Assembly: GCA_014905825.1 (NCBI GenBank)
Contig: JACGCN010000043.1
Coordinates: 310,001-374,000, forward strand
DNA length: 64,000 bases
From: Lyophyllum atratum
Taxonomy: Eukaryota; Basidiomycota; Agaricomycetes; Agaricales; Lyophyllaceae
Reading direction: 5' to 3'
Below the pieces are notes generated by a model. The model made no database searches and had not been told where the DNA came from. It was given only the letters and a program-made list of their open reading frames with translations. This document shows positions 47,650 through 58,551 of the stretch, in pieces. The stretch's first letter is position 1. The number at the start of each line of letters is the position of its first letter. Both the position numbers and the translations under genes were made by a program.

Positions 47650-48026
47650 CGTGGTCGTCGTTGACCACGTCCCTGAGAATCCGGGCAATCGGCTAATCAA
47701 TCGGGCCGATTCTGCAGTCCACCATGTTGGCTCAACCGTCTACTAAACGCAGACGACCGTCCCTTTTTGCCTTCCACCGAAACCTGAGGAAAGAGAAGCC
47801 GCTGAATGTTCAGAATCTTTGACGACAAGATAACTAACCAGCCTCTCGAGTATACTGGCGGCAGGTCCCCGCTGTTTAATCACTCACTATCCACTGCACT
47901 AGGAGAACTCAATTGATCACCTCCCCCACCTGCCCCATACTACAGCCGAGCCGTCAAACTGCGGAGCCCATGAATGACGCTCAGACCATGGGGATAGGGT
48001 GAGGCTCTAAACTGGTGGATTCCATA
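47650..48026. other. Intergenic
   Basis: Promoter side of F-box gene 4 and 3' side of the first MYND gene. No gene. Confidence 0.6.
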
Positions 48027-49049
48027 TTATACCACCCTACAGCAACTTCTCGGCTTTCTGCAGTTTCGCTTATGGGCCTCCCAATCTAACCGCTGACACT
48101 CCTTCGAACAATACATGACTTCGCGGCACCCGGAACATTTCTTGAGATCTGGATTTCCGAGAGATCCGCATGCAATGCATTTGTATGTGGCTTCACGGAC
48201 AATCTGTTTGTCCCCTTGGAGAGGAGACACGGCGGACAACGATCAGCGGGAAATCGGTCAGTTAACCTCCACTGGCTTACTGTACTTCTGCAGCTTCTCC
48301 AAGGTGCGCTCGTCTTTCTCTAAAGTTAGGGTCAAGCTCACACATCACTATGATGAAACATATCTTTATCATCTCCGACTCACCATAATTCCTCTTAGGC
48401 GCATTATTCAGGACCTTTTCCATCATGCTTATGAGGGGATCGGCTAGGCAATGAGTTTCGACCTCAGCCACTCGACATGTCAGGGGACCGTACGACGCTT
48501 ACATGGTTGTTTGAAGATCTCCAGAATGCTCCTCTCTTCTTCAATCTTCAACTCCCACTCCTTGGATGCGTACCAGCGTTTGAAGAATATCTCAAGGCTC
48601 CCTTCAACGGCCGGTGAGACGTTTAACCAGTCCATATGAGCTCCTCCTCCCATGATGAGCGGTCCCGGCCATTCCCGACTCTTCACAACTACAACATCCC
48701 CTCGCCAGGTTGGCCTTGATCCAGGACGTTTAGGATTAATACCAACAAGACGAGCCAAGGCGAGATTCAGCGGAAGCTTCAAGTCGAGGTTATAGTAGAC
48801 CATGTAATCGCCCTCGATCTCGGTCTTATCAGGCTGGTTTTCGATGCCCACCGTTGTATAACCAACGCCGCTGTGAAGACTCTTCCCGTACAAAGCACGT
48901 AGGTCAACAGCGGTGGTATAGAGTCCCTTCCTGTGATTGGCGCCCGCTTCACTGAACTTCATGCCGGTAACGTGTGGGTCATCACCGTTGGCGGGATAAA
49001 CGAATACTTGACGGACGATGGTTTCACGGGGATTGCGAAGAGTGGACAT
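48027..49049 (-). CDS. MYND zinc-finger protein, copy 1
   Basis: Four exons (49049-48503, 48443-48384, 48319-48281, 48214-48027) give 277 residues. The first 180 residues form a domain I cannot name, with blocks [56 protein letters not shown] and [21 protein letters not shown] short helical linker ([22 protein letters not shown]) leads to a C-terminal MYND finger at about 228-267: [28 protein letters not shown] and [13 protein letters not shown] fingers bind zinc and usually Pro-rich partner peptides. The nearly identical copy 2 at 62155-63162 has the same exon sizes for exons 1-3 (547, 60, 39). Copy 1 has lost one base just after KRNCRK, so its last residues differ and run on (PRSCCRVV). Confidence 0.87.
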
Positions 49050-49310
49050 GATGGGCAAGAAAGACGCTCAGATACTGAAAGTCGGACCGATGTCATGGGA
49101 ATCGAGTTCGGGACCCACGCATAGTGGGCTTTAAACGGCTGCTACTACTGGGTAGTAAGTCCTACGAACAATCGAAAACCACGTGGACCAGGAGAAGGAT
49201 TGAGAAGGGTGACCACAATGATAAACATCGAATCCTGGGAAGGGCGCTAGATTGGCGCTAGACTTGGGTGTAAAGTGTAAGCAGTGCCGTGATGGACTCT
49301 TAACGCCCAG
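48040..49310. repeat. Left arm of a 1.27-kb inverted repeat
   Basis: Covers the MYND gene copy 1 with its introns and about 250 bases of 5' flank (including TTTAAACGGCTGCTAC and GGCGCTAGACTTGGGTGTAA). It is matched in opposite orientation by about 61905-63160. Intron 2 of the two copies differs at only a few of 64 positions, so the duplication is recent. The ends are approximate. Confidence 0.85.
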
Positions 49311-49607
49311 ACAACTCATAAACTTGACGAAAAGTTATATAACAACAGCCGGTGAGAACAGTCTGCGGTATATTCACCATCACATGGACATGAGAGTCAG
49401 AATTAGAAATTTCCAGCTTCATGAGGTACGTCAACAGGACAGTCAGCGAAAAGGTTGTGAATAGTGTCGAGGACGAAATCCGTATTCTATAGGTCTGGGG
49501 CCCTTTCCCGGCTGGATAGGGACAAGATATTGGAATTTATGGGCAAGTACGCGAGGGTCTGAAAGAAAGTGGAAAAAACGGTGTACTCCGTCGAGCTGTT
49601 CTGAAGT
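49311..49607. other. Intergenic
   Basis: Between the inverted-repeat arm and the end of the coiled-coil gene; the shared 5' flank of MYND copy 1 ends at about 49310. No gene. Confidence 0.5.
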
Positions 49608-51080
49608 TCATCTGCAGTTATCGTCCGGAACATCCCAAATTCCCCAGTATCCATACATGTTCTGAATGAAATCAATGCTTAGAGGAGGTAGTATTCGATA
49701 TGAAAGCATGCGTACCCAGTTAGGGCAAGCCATAGGGCGTTCGTATGTTTGTCCGTAAATCGAAAGATGAGTGGTGAGGCAGAGCGCTTCAACGTCCTCG
49801 CCGGCATGTACAACGCCAAGCTTAGTTTCGATTCTCTGGAATATAAACGGTCATAAAAAGTGGGAGTATCGGGGTCGAAACCAACTCACGCGGAAGCCGG
49901 ATTTGGGAGCAGTACAATCCTGTTTCCATCGTTCTTCAGCACGCTGTACTTGAGTGATACGGAGGGGGTACCTTGAGTTTGACTGATTCCCAATAGGCTG
50001 CGCATACCCCTTCGTTCTCAACGATCCAATGACCATATACACCGTCCGAGCGACCCTGTCGATTTGTACTTCGTCAGCCCGCTCACTAGTTCACTGGAGC
50101 ATAGGAACATACCCTGTCTTCACACGAGATTGGACTCTCGTATTCGATTCCGTTTATTGTTACAGATGTGGCTTTGCAGGCTTCCATCGCAGCAAGTGAT
50201 GCGGGAAGATTCGCGAGCCGTGCGCTGTATTTCTTGCGGCCGTTCGAGAGACAATGTTCTGCGCCCTGGATATCCTCCCAATGCACCCGTGCCCGCTCGC
50301 GTTCCTGTTTCTCCTGTTCAGCCTTACGCTCCAGCTCTTCCTCAAACCCCTCAATCCTTCGCCGCAGTACAGCCGCCTCGCGCATGTACGCCCGGTTCAT
50401 CTCGTCTCGCCGTTTGATTAGCGCGTCCTCTTCGAGTTTATAAGATTCAAACATGTGGTCGCGCTTTTCAATGAGATCGCGTTCCTCTTGCATGTAGTCG
50501 CGATTCATGTGGTCCCGTTTCTCTGCTAGCTCATGCTCCTCGTGCTTGAAATCGGCCTCCAACTCCTCTCGCCTGCTGATGAACCTTCCCTCCTCGCGTT
50601 TGCAGTCGTCCTTGGCCTGATCGCGCCTCACAATCAGCTCATGCTCTTCGCGCTCAAACTTCTCGATTCTTCGCCTCTCCTTCACTTGTCGCTGACTCAC
50701 GTGGTCAATCCATCCCTGGACTTCGAGATCCCATGCCTTTCGTGTGCGAGCGCGGACGCCGGACTCGAATCCTCGGTCAATGAGGACTCCCAGAAGCGAA
50801 CCCAGACAGATGAGACCCAAGGTGACGAGGAGGATAGTTCTGATGTTGGAAGGCAATACAGAGTGCTTGTCGTCACTCTCAGAATCTATCGCGGTCTTGC
50901 TGTCATGATCCAGGTATAAGTACAGGCTTTCTCGGTTCGAAAACGGTGGATTTACCTGCAAGAGCTCGAGGAGCTCGAAGAAGTTCCACGAGGACCACCG
51001 AGAAGGGGGTTGCGCTCACTAGCGAGGAAGTCAGAGTTGGTCAATGAAAATAGTGCGGCTGATGGTGGTTCACGTTGCAT
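49608..51080 (-). CDS. Coiled-coil membrane protein with duplicated Cys/Trp C-terminal module
   Basis: Six exons (51080-50956, 50899-50113, 50055-49972, 49919-49890, 49835-49716, 49661-49608) give 399 residues in frame. There is no signal peptide. One membrane segment lies at about 63-82 (TILLVTLGLICLGSLLGVLI), so this is a type II or signal-anchor protein. Residues about 100-250 are a charged coiled coil made of near-repeats of the form (E/K)RRDHMNRDYMQEERDLIE. The C-terminus has two copies of a module: CKATSVTINGIEYESPISC ... GVYGHWIVENEGVC and CLTTHLSIYGQTYERPMAC ... YGYWGIWDVPDDNC. The Cys positions suggest disulphides outside the cytosol. I recall similar architecture in other Agaricomycetes but know no function. 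Exon 4 is only 30 bases. Confidence 0.82.
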
Positions 51081-52971
51081 GATAGTAGCTGTGCGGGGCA
51101 GTCCAGCTTTGAAAACAAATATAAGTGCTAGTGGGGGTCATTGCATATATTGAACCTGCCTATCTTGTGCCATGGTTGACGAAGTAACAGGGAGGAAGTC
51201 AAGGAAAAGAAAGAAGGGGACGCTGTTTGCAGCAGTTGTTCCCGGGCGTCAAAAGAAGCGCAGGTCGTGGATTTTATCCTGCTTAATGCCGAAATGCTAC
51301 AGTGCCTCGTCCATGGTGGCAGCTTGATTCATGATGTATGAAGTCCGTGAAGATACAGCAGGGCTTACGCAACGATGCTGTTTACACAAGCGATTGCTAT
51401 GGGAGAACAGGAGGATAGCAGGCTAAGAATACCGCATTACCAAGTCGGACCATCAGGACAGGATGGAGATTAGATATCATCTTATCATGTTTACTATGTT
51501 TACTAATGTGGTAACTACCTCCGCTACATTTGTAACTAAGGACGATCGTGAGATTCGCCTCGGTAGACCTACTTAAGGATAAGAGAAAATGCAAGTTGTC
51601 CATCGAAGACCTGTATAAGAGCTCGACCAGTAATCATGTTGTCCCACGTGAGATCCCTCTTCCTTGTTTTTCAGTCCCCATCCAGCTGGCGAGGGCACCA
51701 AATAACTTCATGCGTTCTCACTAATTACTCCTGACAGCTTCCAATCCCTATCGGCCACGATATCATCGTCGACTGACGCATCTCACCTAGATTTCTTAGA
51801 GATAGGAATTGGTGAAATCGACGGTAACATGCCTGGTAGCGTGGTTTTATCGTCTTATGTGACCTCGGATAGATGGTGTAAGAACGGCATAAGTGTGAGA
51901 AGCTCGAAAGGAGCACCTCGAGTCTCGACTCCATGAGACTCCATGGTCAATACTAATTATGTAAACGCTTATTTCGAACCAGTGCTCGAATCATTGATAC
52001 ATGACGGACGTCTTTCGATGTCAGTTGAGGAGTTCAGTATTAGCGGCGGCACAATGCGCGGGCTATGTAGACAGCACTTCGGATTTGCCTGAGGTTCTCG
52101 ACTTCCGACGATGAGGCGAAAAAAACTAGGCCCAGCGCGTCGATTGATTGCCATCACGTGGCAACACTTGGTGATCAGATGATTCAACCGAATTCCCGAA
52201 TCGGCCGACTCACGACTTCTTCCCAAAACCCGTCTACCCATCCACGTCGAGCGTTACATGTGTCAATGAGGCAACAGCCATGGACACATAGATGGTCGAA
52301 TCCATCGGCGTGGTTTCCACTTTGCGTTGGCAAGTCTCTTGAAAGGAAGTTACAACGCTCACATCATGATGAAGCACAGTAGCAACGAAGGCTTCTATCC
52401 ATACGAAGGATGGCTCACCTGACCGATGTCAAAGATTATTTCCATTCTCGATGGCCCCAACCCGTGGAAGCGTACTTGCTATGAGTTTCACCGAATGGAT
52501 CGATGTTCGCCCTCCATCTTGCTTCTGCAACACCCAAATCGGGTGACCGGTGGTTATTTCCAGTCAAGGACCTCGCGAGCTGCTCCTCATTCATCATCCT
52601 CTCTAATTGTTCTATTCTCGCCTCGTGGGCCCGGTCCTTCCAAGTATAGCCCGCTTTGGCTTTGGTATCGCGACGAGATGAACGATAACGTATCCACATA
52701 CAGGAGCTCATTGTTTTCGCAGATCGTAGCGTTGAGAGAACTAACGTCGTAACTGTCATCTGACATCGTTCGACGCGTCCACCTCGTGCGGTAGCGTCTG
52801 CCTTAGTATTGTCTTATTCGAATCACGGGCCCCTCTTCTTCCTTGCTTCTCATATTCCAGCTTGCTTGCCTCTGCTATCCTCTCATCCCAGCTTGACACC
52901 TGAAGCAGCGACCTTGTGGTGGCATTGCTTCGCTCTGAGAACGACAGTCAGCCTCTTCTCTAGACGACCGC
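51081..52971. other. No gene recognised
   Basis: A minus-strand frame near 52440-52760 contains HEARIEQLERMMNEEQ, a coiled-coil-like piece, but no splice chain or start supports a gene. The rest is short frames. Confidence 0.45.
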
Positions 52972-52978
52972 TATAAAA
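52972..52978 (+). promoter_or_regulatory. TATA-box-like element before the GDSL esterase
   Basis: TATAAAA, 20 bases before the ATG at 52998 (end of element to start). If used, transcription would begin at or very near the start codon, so either the leader is extremely short or the match is fortuitous. Confidence 0.35.
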
Positions 52979-52997
52979 GGCATCGAGGTATGTATGA

Positions 52998-54318
52998 ATG
53001 TCTTCATTCTCCCTCACAATGCTAACCTCGTCTCTTGTCACTCTAGCATACCTCTTTACATGTACCAGCGCTCTCTATGCTCGACGTCAAACAGGACCTG
53101 ACCATAATGGTGTCCACCTCGCCGTAGCGCCCCGTTGTGGAACCCTGGGCGGTGCAACTGCTGATATAAACGCTGGTTTGCGCGCAGACCAGTTCAAGAC
53201 TGTGGTAGCTTTCGGGGTATCTATACCTTCAATGCATCTCCCCAATTCGAGATGATAATTGCTCCATCTAACAGGATAGCTACACTGATGGCGGGCATGA
53301 TGACGGAAGGCCCTTGGATCCGCCCATTATAGTCCCACCGAGTCCATCGGCAGGTGGAAGATCCGTCGGTGGTCTGACTTGGGTCGAATTTGTGTCGAAT
53401 GACATCGGAGCGAGAATCATGGACTACGCTGTGAGCAGAACGCTATTCCATCGTCATTCTTCTTGACTTATGTATTCCTCGCTAGCAATCCGCGGCTTGT
53501 ATCGATCTTTCCCTCTGGCCAAGCAATCCTCGACAGGTTGATCTTATCCACCAAGGTCCGTAGTTCATCCTGATTCCTCCTTTTACTCTTCGTCTCACAG
53601 GCTCTACAGTCCAGACATTCGTTAACCAAGGGAATAACCTGGACCCGAACACTACACTATACACGATGTTTTTCGGCATCAAGTAAGTTGGCCGTCTTTA
53701 ATGTTAATTGTAGTTCATCCGCTACTTTCAGTGACTATATTGCATCCAAGAGTACGTATACTTCCTCACGGCCTCGGTATACCCTGCTGAAGTCTCTTTC
53801 TAGCCGACGGAGATCATATGCAAGAAGCTGCGCAAGCGTTACTGAACCAAATCGAGCTGCTCGCCAGTCCACCGACTAACGGCCGTTCCTTCATGGTTCT
53901 CGACGTCTACGGTCGCGGGGAAATCGCGCCCCAAGGCGAAGCCTTCAAGCAAACTGTCTACACCGGGCTAGGCAACTTCCATACACGGACGAAGGGCACT
54001 CAGCTGAACGTGTCCTACGTCGATTTCTCCAATATCTGGAACGGGGTTTTGGGCCCGGATCCGGGTTTCCAGGCTTTTGGCTACGTGAGCGGTAGTGAGT
54101 CGTGCATACAGTGCACGGCGGAGAATGGCTGCTCGACGATCGGGTCGTGCTCGGATCCTGAGCACTTCTTTTACTGGTTCCCTGGGTGAGCCTTGCTTGT
54201 CGTTTGGCTTCTGGGATGTCGAACGTTAACGTTCTTGGCTAGACATCCGTCGAATGAGACTGATAGAATCATGGCAGACTACGTGGAAGAGGTCTGGGAC
54301 AACTGCAAAGTCGCTTGA
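52998..54318 (+). CDS. Secreted GDSL (SGNH) esterase
   Basis: Seven exons (52998-53216, 53275-53430, 53486-53555, 53601-53682, 53732-53751, 53804-54185, 54243-54318) give 334 residues; exon 5 has only 20 bases. A signal peptide covers about residues 1-25. Block I is VAFGDSYTDGG with the nucleophile Ser75, followed by a Trp-containing loop (GGLTWVEFVSNDIG). Block III is FFGINDY (Asn176). The catalytic Asp/His pair is probably DPEH near residue 303. Three Cys-rich turns near ESCIQCTAENGCSTIGSC resemble those of fungal secreted GDSL enzymes, including carbohydrate esterase family 16. Likely role: release of acetyl or other ester groups from plant cell-wall carbohydrate or lipid outside the cell. 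The substrate is not fixed by sequence. Confidence 0.85.
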
Positions 54319-54869
54319 ATAGTTTCCGCGCTTGTTTATATACCCCTTTTCTTGTACAATATTTATCTTTCCAACTTTGGATGGCAAAATTAAGGAAATT
54401 TGGTGGGGAACGCCTCGCGCATTCTGAGAAACCTTGAACTTTTGTCATACGCTGGCTAGGCGGTGAGCCAAGAAGGTCAAGGCGCACGAGACACCTCGCT
54501 TTCGGTTGAGTTCCAGTAATCGAGGACGCTCCGAGCAGTCTTTTCATAAGCCACTGAGTGCATCAACGCCCACTCACGACCACGGAAATATACAGCTTCT
54601 AGTTATCATTACTGATCTCCATCTGATCTCCGACCGTCTAGGAGTCGCCCGCGACAGCAACGTGAAGATAGGATGAAGAGCCGAACCTTCAAGCATCCGC
54701 GCAGATACTGCTCTTACGGCTCAAAGACACTGACGTGGCATATTGTCGCGTCCTCATAACAGAATCCTAAGAATACAACCACGACTTATATGACGAGAAG
54801 CACTAAAACTTGCAACATATTAGCTTTTGGTCCTTCCAACCGTCAACGAAGAAGACGCCCACCTATAAC
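54319..54869. other. Convergent intergenic region
   Basis: Between the ends of the esterase (+) and the permease (-) genes. No gene. Confidence 0.65.
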
Positions 54870-57374
54870 TTAAACTGATCTAATCTCCGTGTCGTAGGGA
54901 TGTTTCTCCTTGACATCGGCTTCTTCCTGGCTGATACTACTAGCAGACCGATCATCTCGCTCGTGCCCACCGCTGTCCTCTTCGGATATATCGACCTCCC
55001 TGAATTTTGATCCGACTCCCGGGCCCAGGACAGGAAAAATATAGTTGAGGATGATATAAACGAGAGAAGAGACCCCGAATCCAGTGAAAAAGGACATCTC
55101 GTAAATCCTAGTAGCAGCGATGGGTACGACACGTCCGGCTGGTAGTAACCGGATATCAGTTACCATGGTGCGAGCGAACCAAGGGTTGAATGAAGAATGA
55201 CTTACTGGCGCCGGAAAATCCAACGACGTTGATGAGAATGCCTGCGATATAGGCAGCGTACGCGCTGCATCGAAAACATCAACAACGCGCGATCGCCAAA
55301 GACCAGAGTGTCACCAACCGGAAGTTGAAGCCCCACGTGTACCAATACCAGCCATCCTTGTTTGCATGGTACAGATCGGCGACACGGTACGTCCCTCTTC
55401 GGATGACGTAGTATTCGCTTATCTGAGGGGGAGTGGGAGTAAATAGGACGCAGGACACATACATATAGACGGACGTACCATAACTCCAGCGATGGAGCTG
55501 AGGAACACGGAGTAGGCCGAAAGATATGACGTAAAACTGTTACTGCTTTCCAGGACTGTGGGGGTTTCGTAAGCGCCTTAGAGGTATCAACAGCTCAGAG
55601 GAATACGTACGTTTCCAGGGCATCATGCAGAGGCCAACAATAGCAGCAATATATCCGCCTCGCCGGATATTCTATCGCTCCCCTTGAATGAGATGCTACT
55701 GGACGTAGAATACTAGACGTACGATATAGCGGGGGAAGAGGGCAGTCAAATCGCATCCAGCACTGATAGAGTTGGCAGATATGTTCGTCCTGTAACGGAA
55801 CTCTGAGTTGACCTCCTTCTACAGTCCTCATCAAACGACATACCCGAGCTATGCACTCATTCAGTATAGGCTGCTTAGATATAGACACGACAATCATACC
55901 TGAGCAATGATAAATGAGGCCGCAATGAACCAAACCTAAAGTGCATCGTCAGTTTGTACGAAGTAACCCCGAATAGTAGCGAAGGTCCTTACACCAAAAC
56001 GTGTAGCGCTCGAAGGTGAATCATCCAAGAAACGGCCAAGTAGATCGATAGGCGACCAGATTGCCTCTCCATAGAGTGTCTGCGACGAGGAACTGACGAC
56101 GATGCCCACGAAGCTGACGAGCGAGAATGTCAGCGGGACCGAGATGAGTTGCGGTAACAAGGCCGAGGACGGTCGATGTGCGCGTGAGGCAAAATCTGGT
56201 GCGTTTCTGGCGGAGTATACATCAGGAAGCTAAGCCCCGCAGCCGAAAGTGCTACTGACGTGACGAGGGTAGCCATGTTGCTGATACACGACATCAAACT
56301 CGAAACCATCGCCCAACCCAGCTCGGACCCCTGGAGTTGACCGGGCTGGCGAATGACGGGTCCCACACCCTTGGCTTTGACGATGCACCAGATGAAGAAC
56401 GTAAGGCCCGCGGCGGGTGCGACAATGGCCTTGAGCGTGAATAAGTGTCGGCTGGATGCGTGTCAAGGTGCTTATCCCACGTCATGGCAAAGCGAGACGT
56501 ACATCTTATGAATTGGGAACCAGATCGCAGGCAGCGATACCAACCAGAACAGGAAGAAGCACACAAAGTCCCTCGTAGTTGTCCCGGAAGATGCGGGTAG
56601 ATGATTGGCTGCATACAGTTCAACCATCAGTTCGTCTTCGGGTGTGAAAAACCTTAGAGGGGCTTACGAATGGTGTTCACACTAGGCCACATCGCCCGAA
56701 GCATCACGAGCATACAGCTCCCCCCAATACTAGCCTGAACGCCGTACCATATACTACGCGAGGAAGGAATTAGATTTCAAAGTGATGTACGAGCCATCGG
56801 GCACGTACCATGCCATCGCGCCTCGGTTGAAGGTACACCACAGACTCCCATACAGCCCGAAACTCGTCCGCGCGACCACAGGGAAAGTGACATGGTATAC
56901 AGCGCCTGGCCTGGCGTTCAAGACGATGAAGGGAGCTACGATGCCGTAGCCCAGCCACACGCAAATCCAGGCTTGCCACCAGGAGAGCTTGTTCTGCACC
57001 ATTGACGAAACGATCATCCATCTGCGAAAGAAGTCGGCGTCTACTTTAAAAGGCGTATTTTTAAGTCAATTCGAATCGGCTGGCGTACGTGTTGATATTG
57101 AAGCTGTCTGCGATCCAGCTATCCGAGTCACGCACGAATCAGCATTCGGGGGTTCCTGAACTAGAATCTTTGGTTCACTCACAAAGCCACGAAGTTTCTA
57201 GCCTTCCATGTTCTCTTCTCGGGGCTAACAGGTAACAGATCTTCGTTCTGTGCCCGACTATGATAAGCAGACTAAATAAAAATGTAGCAAGCGAGGACAT
57301 ACGCTGAGGAAGAGATCTCTATGGTTCAGTTCCGGCTCATGGGCAACCTCGAATCTCGTCAAGAACTTGCTCAT
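54870..57374 (-). CDS. NCS1-family permease (uracil/allantoin type)
   Basis: Sixteen exons from 57374 to 54870 join in phase to 551 residues: 57374-57303, 57247-57183, 57118-57089, 57021-56809, 56753-56668, 56608-56503, 56451-56260, 56206-55993, 55935-55900, 55848-55844, 55789-55723, 55671-55611, 55555-55479, 55422-55319, 55264-55206, 55138-54870. Diagnostic NCS1 blocks: NEDLLPVSPEKRTWKARNFV, WIADSFNINTWMIVSSM, SWWQAWICVWLGYGI, HVTFPVVARTSFGLYGSLW, WYGVQASIGGSCM, LPASSGTTTRDFVCFFLFWL, TNISANSISAGCDLTALFPR and RRGGYIAAIVGLCMMPW. About 12 membrane segments alternate with short loops, and the cytosolic C-terminus is acidic. It resembles Fur4/Dal4-type carriers that import uracil, allantoin or related compounds with protons at the plasma membrane; the substrate is not determined. 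Exon 10 has only five bases (CTCGG) and is needed to rebuild QLGTNISANS. Confidence 0.9.
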
Positions 57375-58551
57375 CGTCGTTACCGTTATCAAGTCGCGAA
57401 GAGAGAAAGACCGGTGGGGGTGTAAAAAATTCGATAGCCTTCTCTGGTGATAGTCCTATCCATCATATATGATGTTCCTTCCCCGCGGGGAACGCTATCC
57501 GAGTATCGACTCCACATACGCGGCGGCCACCGTATGGTCACGCGTATTGGAGAGAGTTGGAGAGATAAGAAATTTTTGTCTACACCACACACGTCGTTGA
57601 GCAGGCCGTCAGCAAGGACAAGGTTCGTTCGACATGGCTGTTGTTTTGAGGCTCGTTGACTGACAGCGCTTTGTCCTCCACGAACCATTCCAGCTCCCAA
57701 GTATGTGCATAGAGCAGAACGCAGGACAGGAGTCCGAGAAAGCCGAATCGCGTCAGTGATAAGCTCACGTGTCATGTTCAACCCATCAGCTGATGCCAAG
57801 TTCACCGACGCGTTCAGCCGAGAATCCATATCCCGATCCTCTTGTCAGACTGTGACAAGAGGGCACTCGCGAGATAACAGGGCGTGGACAATTTGAATTC
57901 GAGATAACAGCCTGGTGATAAGTACCCTAGCACTTATCATACCAAGTACTGTACGCTATCCCCGTCCGTCTCCACACATCTTTTCCAATTCCAATTCCAA
58001 ATACAACGAACAACAGCCCCAAGAACCACAAGTCCAGTCAAAGCAGAGTAAAAAAAATAAAGTTAGCATTGCGGGTACATAACGTTCCGACTAGAACAAC
58101 AAACAGCATCGCGGGGTCACACCAACAGCAACAACAACAACCACGACAACGGGGGTCGACAAAGGGAAAGGCTGGGGTAGTACGCAAATCCGAGGGGGTG
58201 GGTGACGCGGGAGATGGGAATGGGGGGCGTTGTCGTGGATGCGGGGAGGAAGAAAAGATACAGGAACCAAGGGCGCGGCGGCTCCGAGAAGAAAAGAGTA
58301 AAACGTGGAAGTAAAAACGAAGCCGCCTAGAGAAGCAGAACGATGAAGAACGAAGGCGAAGGGTTCGTAAGACAAGAAACAACGAAAAAAAGAAAAGAAG
58401 AAAGGTGAAAAAAGGAAGAACAGGTGAGAATAATGTTAATACGCCATATGCAAAACCGCACGGGGTGACGATTTCCGTAGACGGGGTAAACGGGGTAACA
58501 GTCAGTACCTAACCACAAGTCCATCGCCCTCCACCCTCCACCCGCTCACGA
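57375..58551. other. Intergenic upstream of the permease
   Basis: No gene. Purine-rich, low-complexity sequence at 58030-58440 (A/G-rich runs, AACAACAACAACC) lies near the 3' end of the next gene. Confidence 0.6.

Noticed and set aside
46753..47700. Start of F-box gene 4 at 47700
   Set aside because: The extra N-terminal residues (MISRLPGFSGTWSTTTT) do not fit the family; ATG 47649 or 47637 places the F-box at the start as in the paralogs.
50533..50919. 128-codon frame on plus, Leu-rich
   Set aside because: Antisense of the coiled-coil exon; Glu/Lys/Arg-rich coding on minus gives Leu/Ser-rich frames on the other strand.
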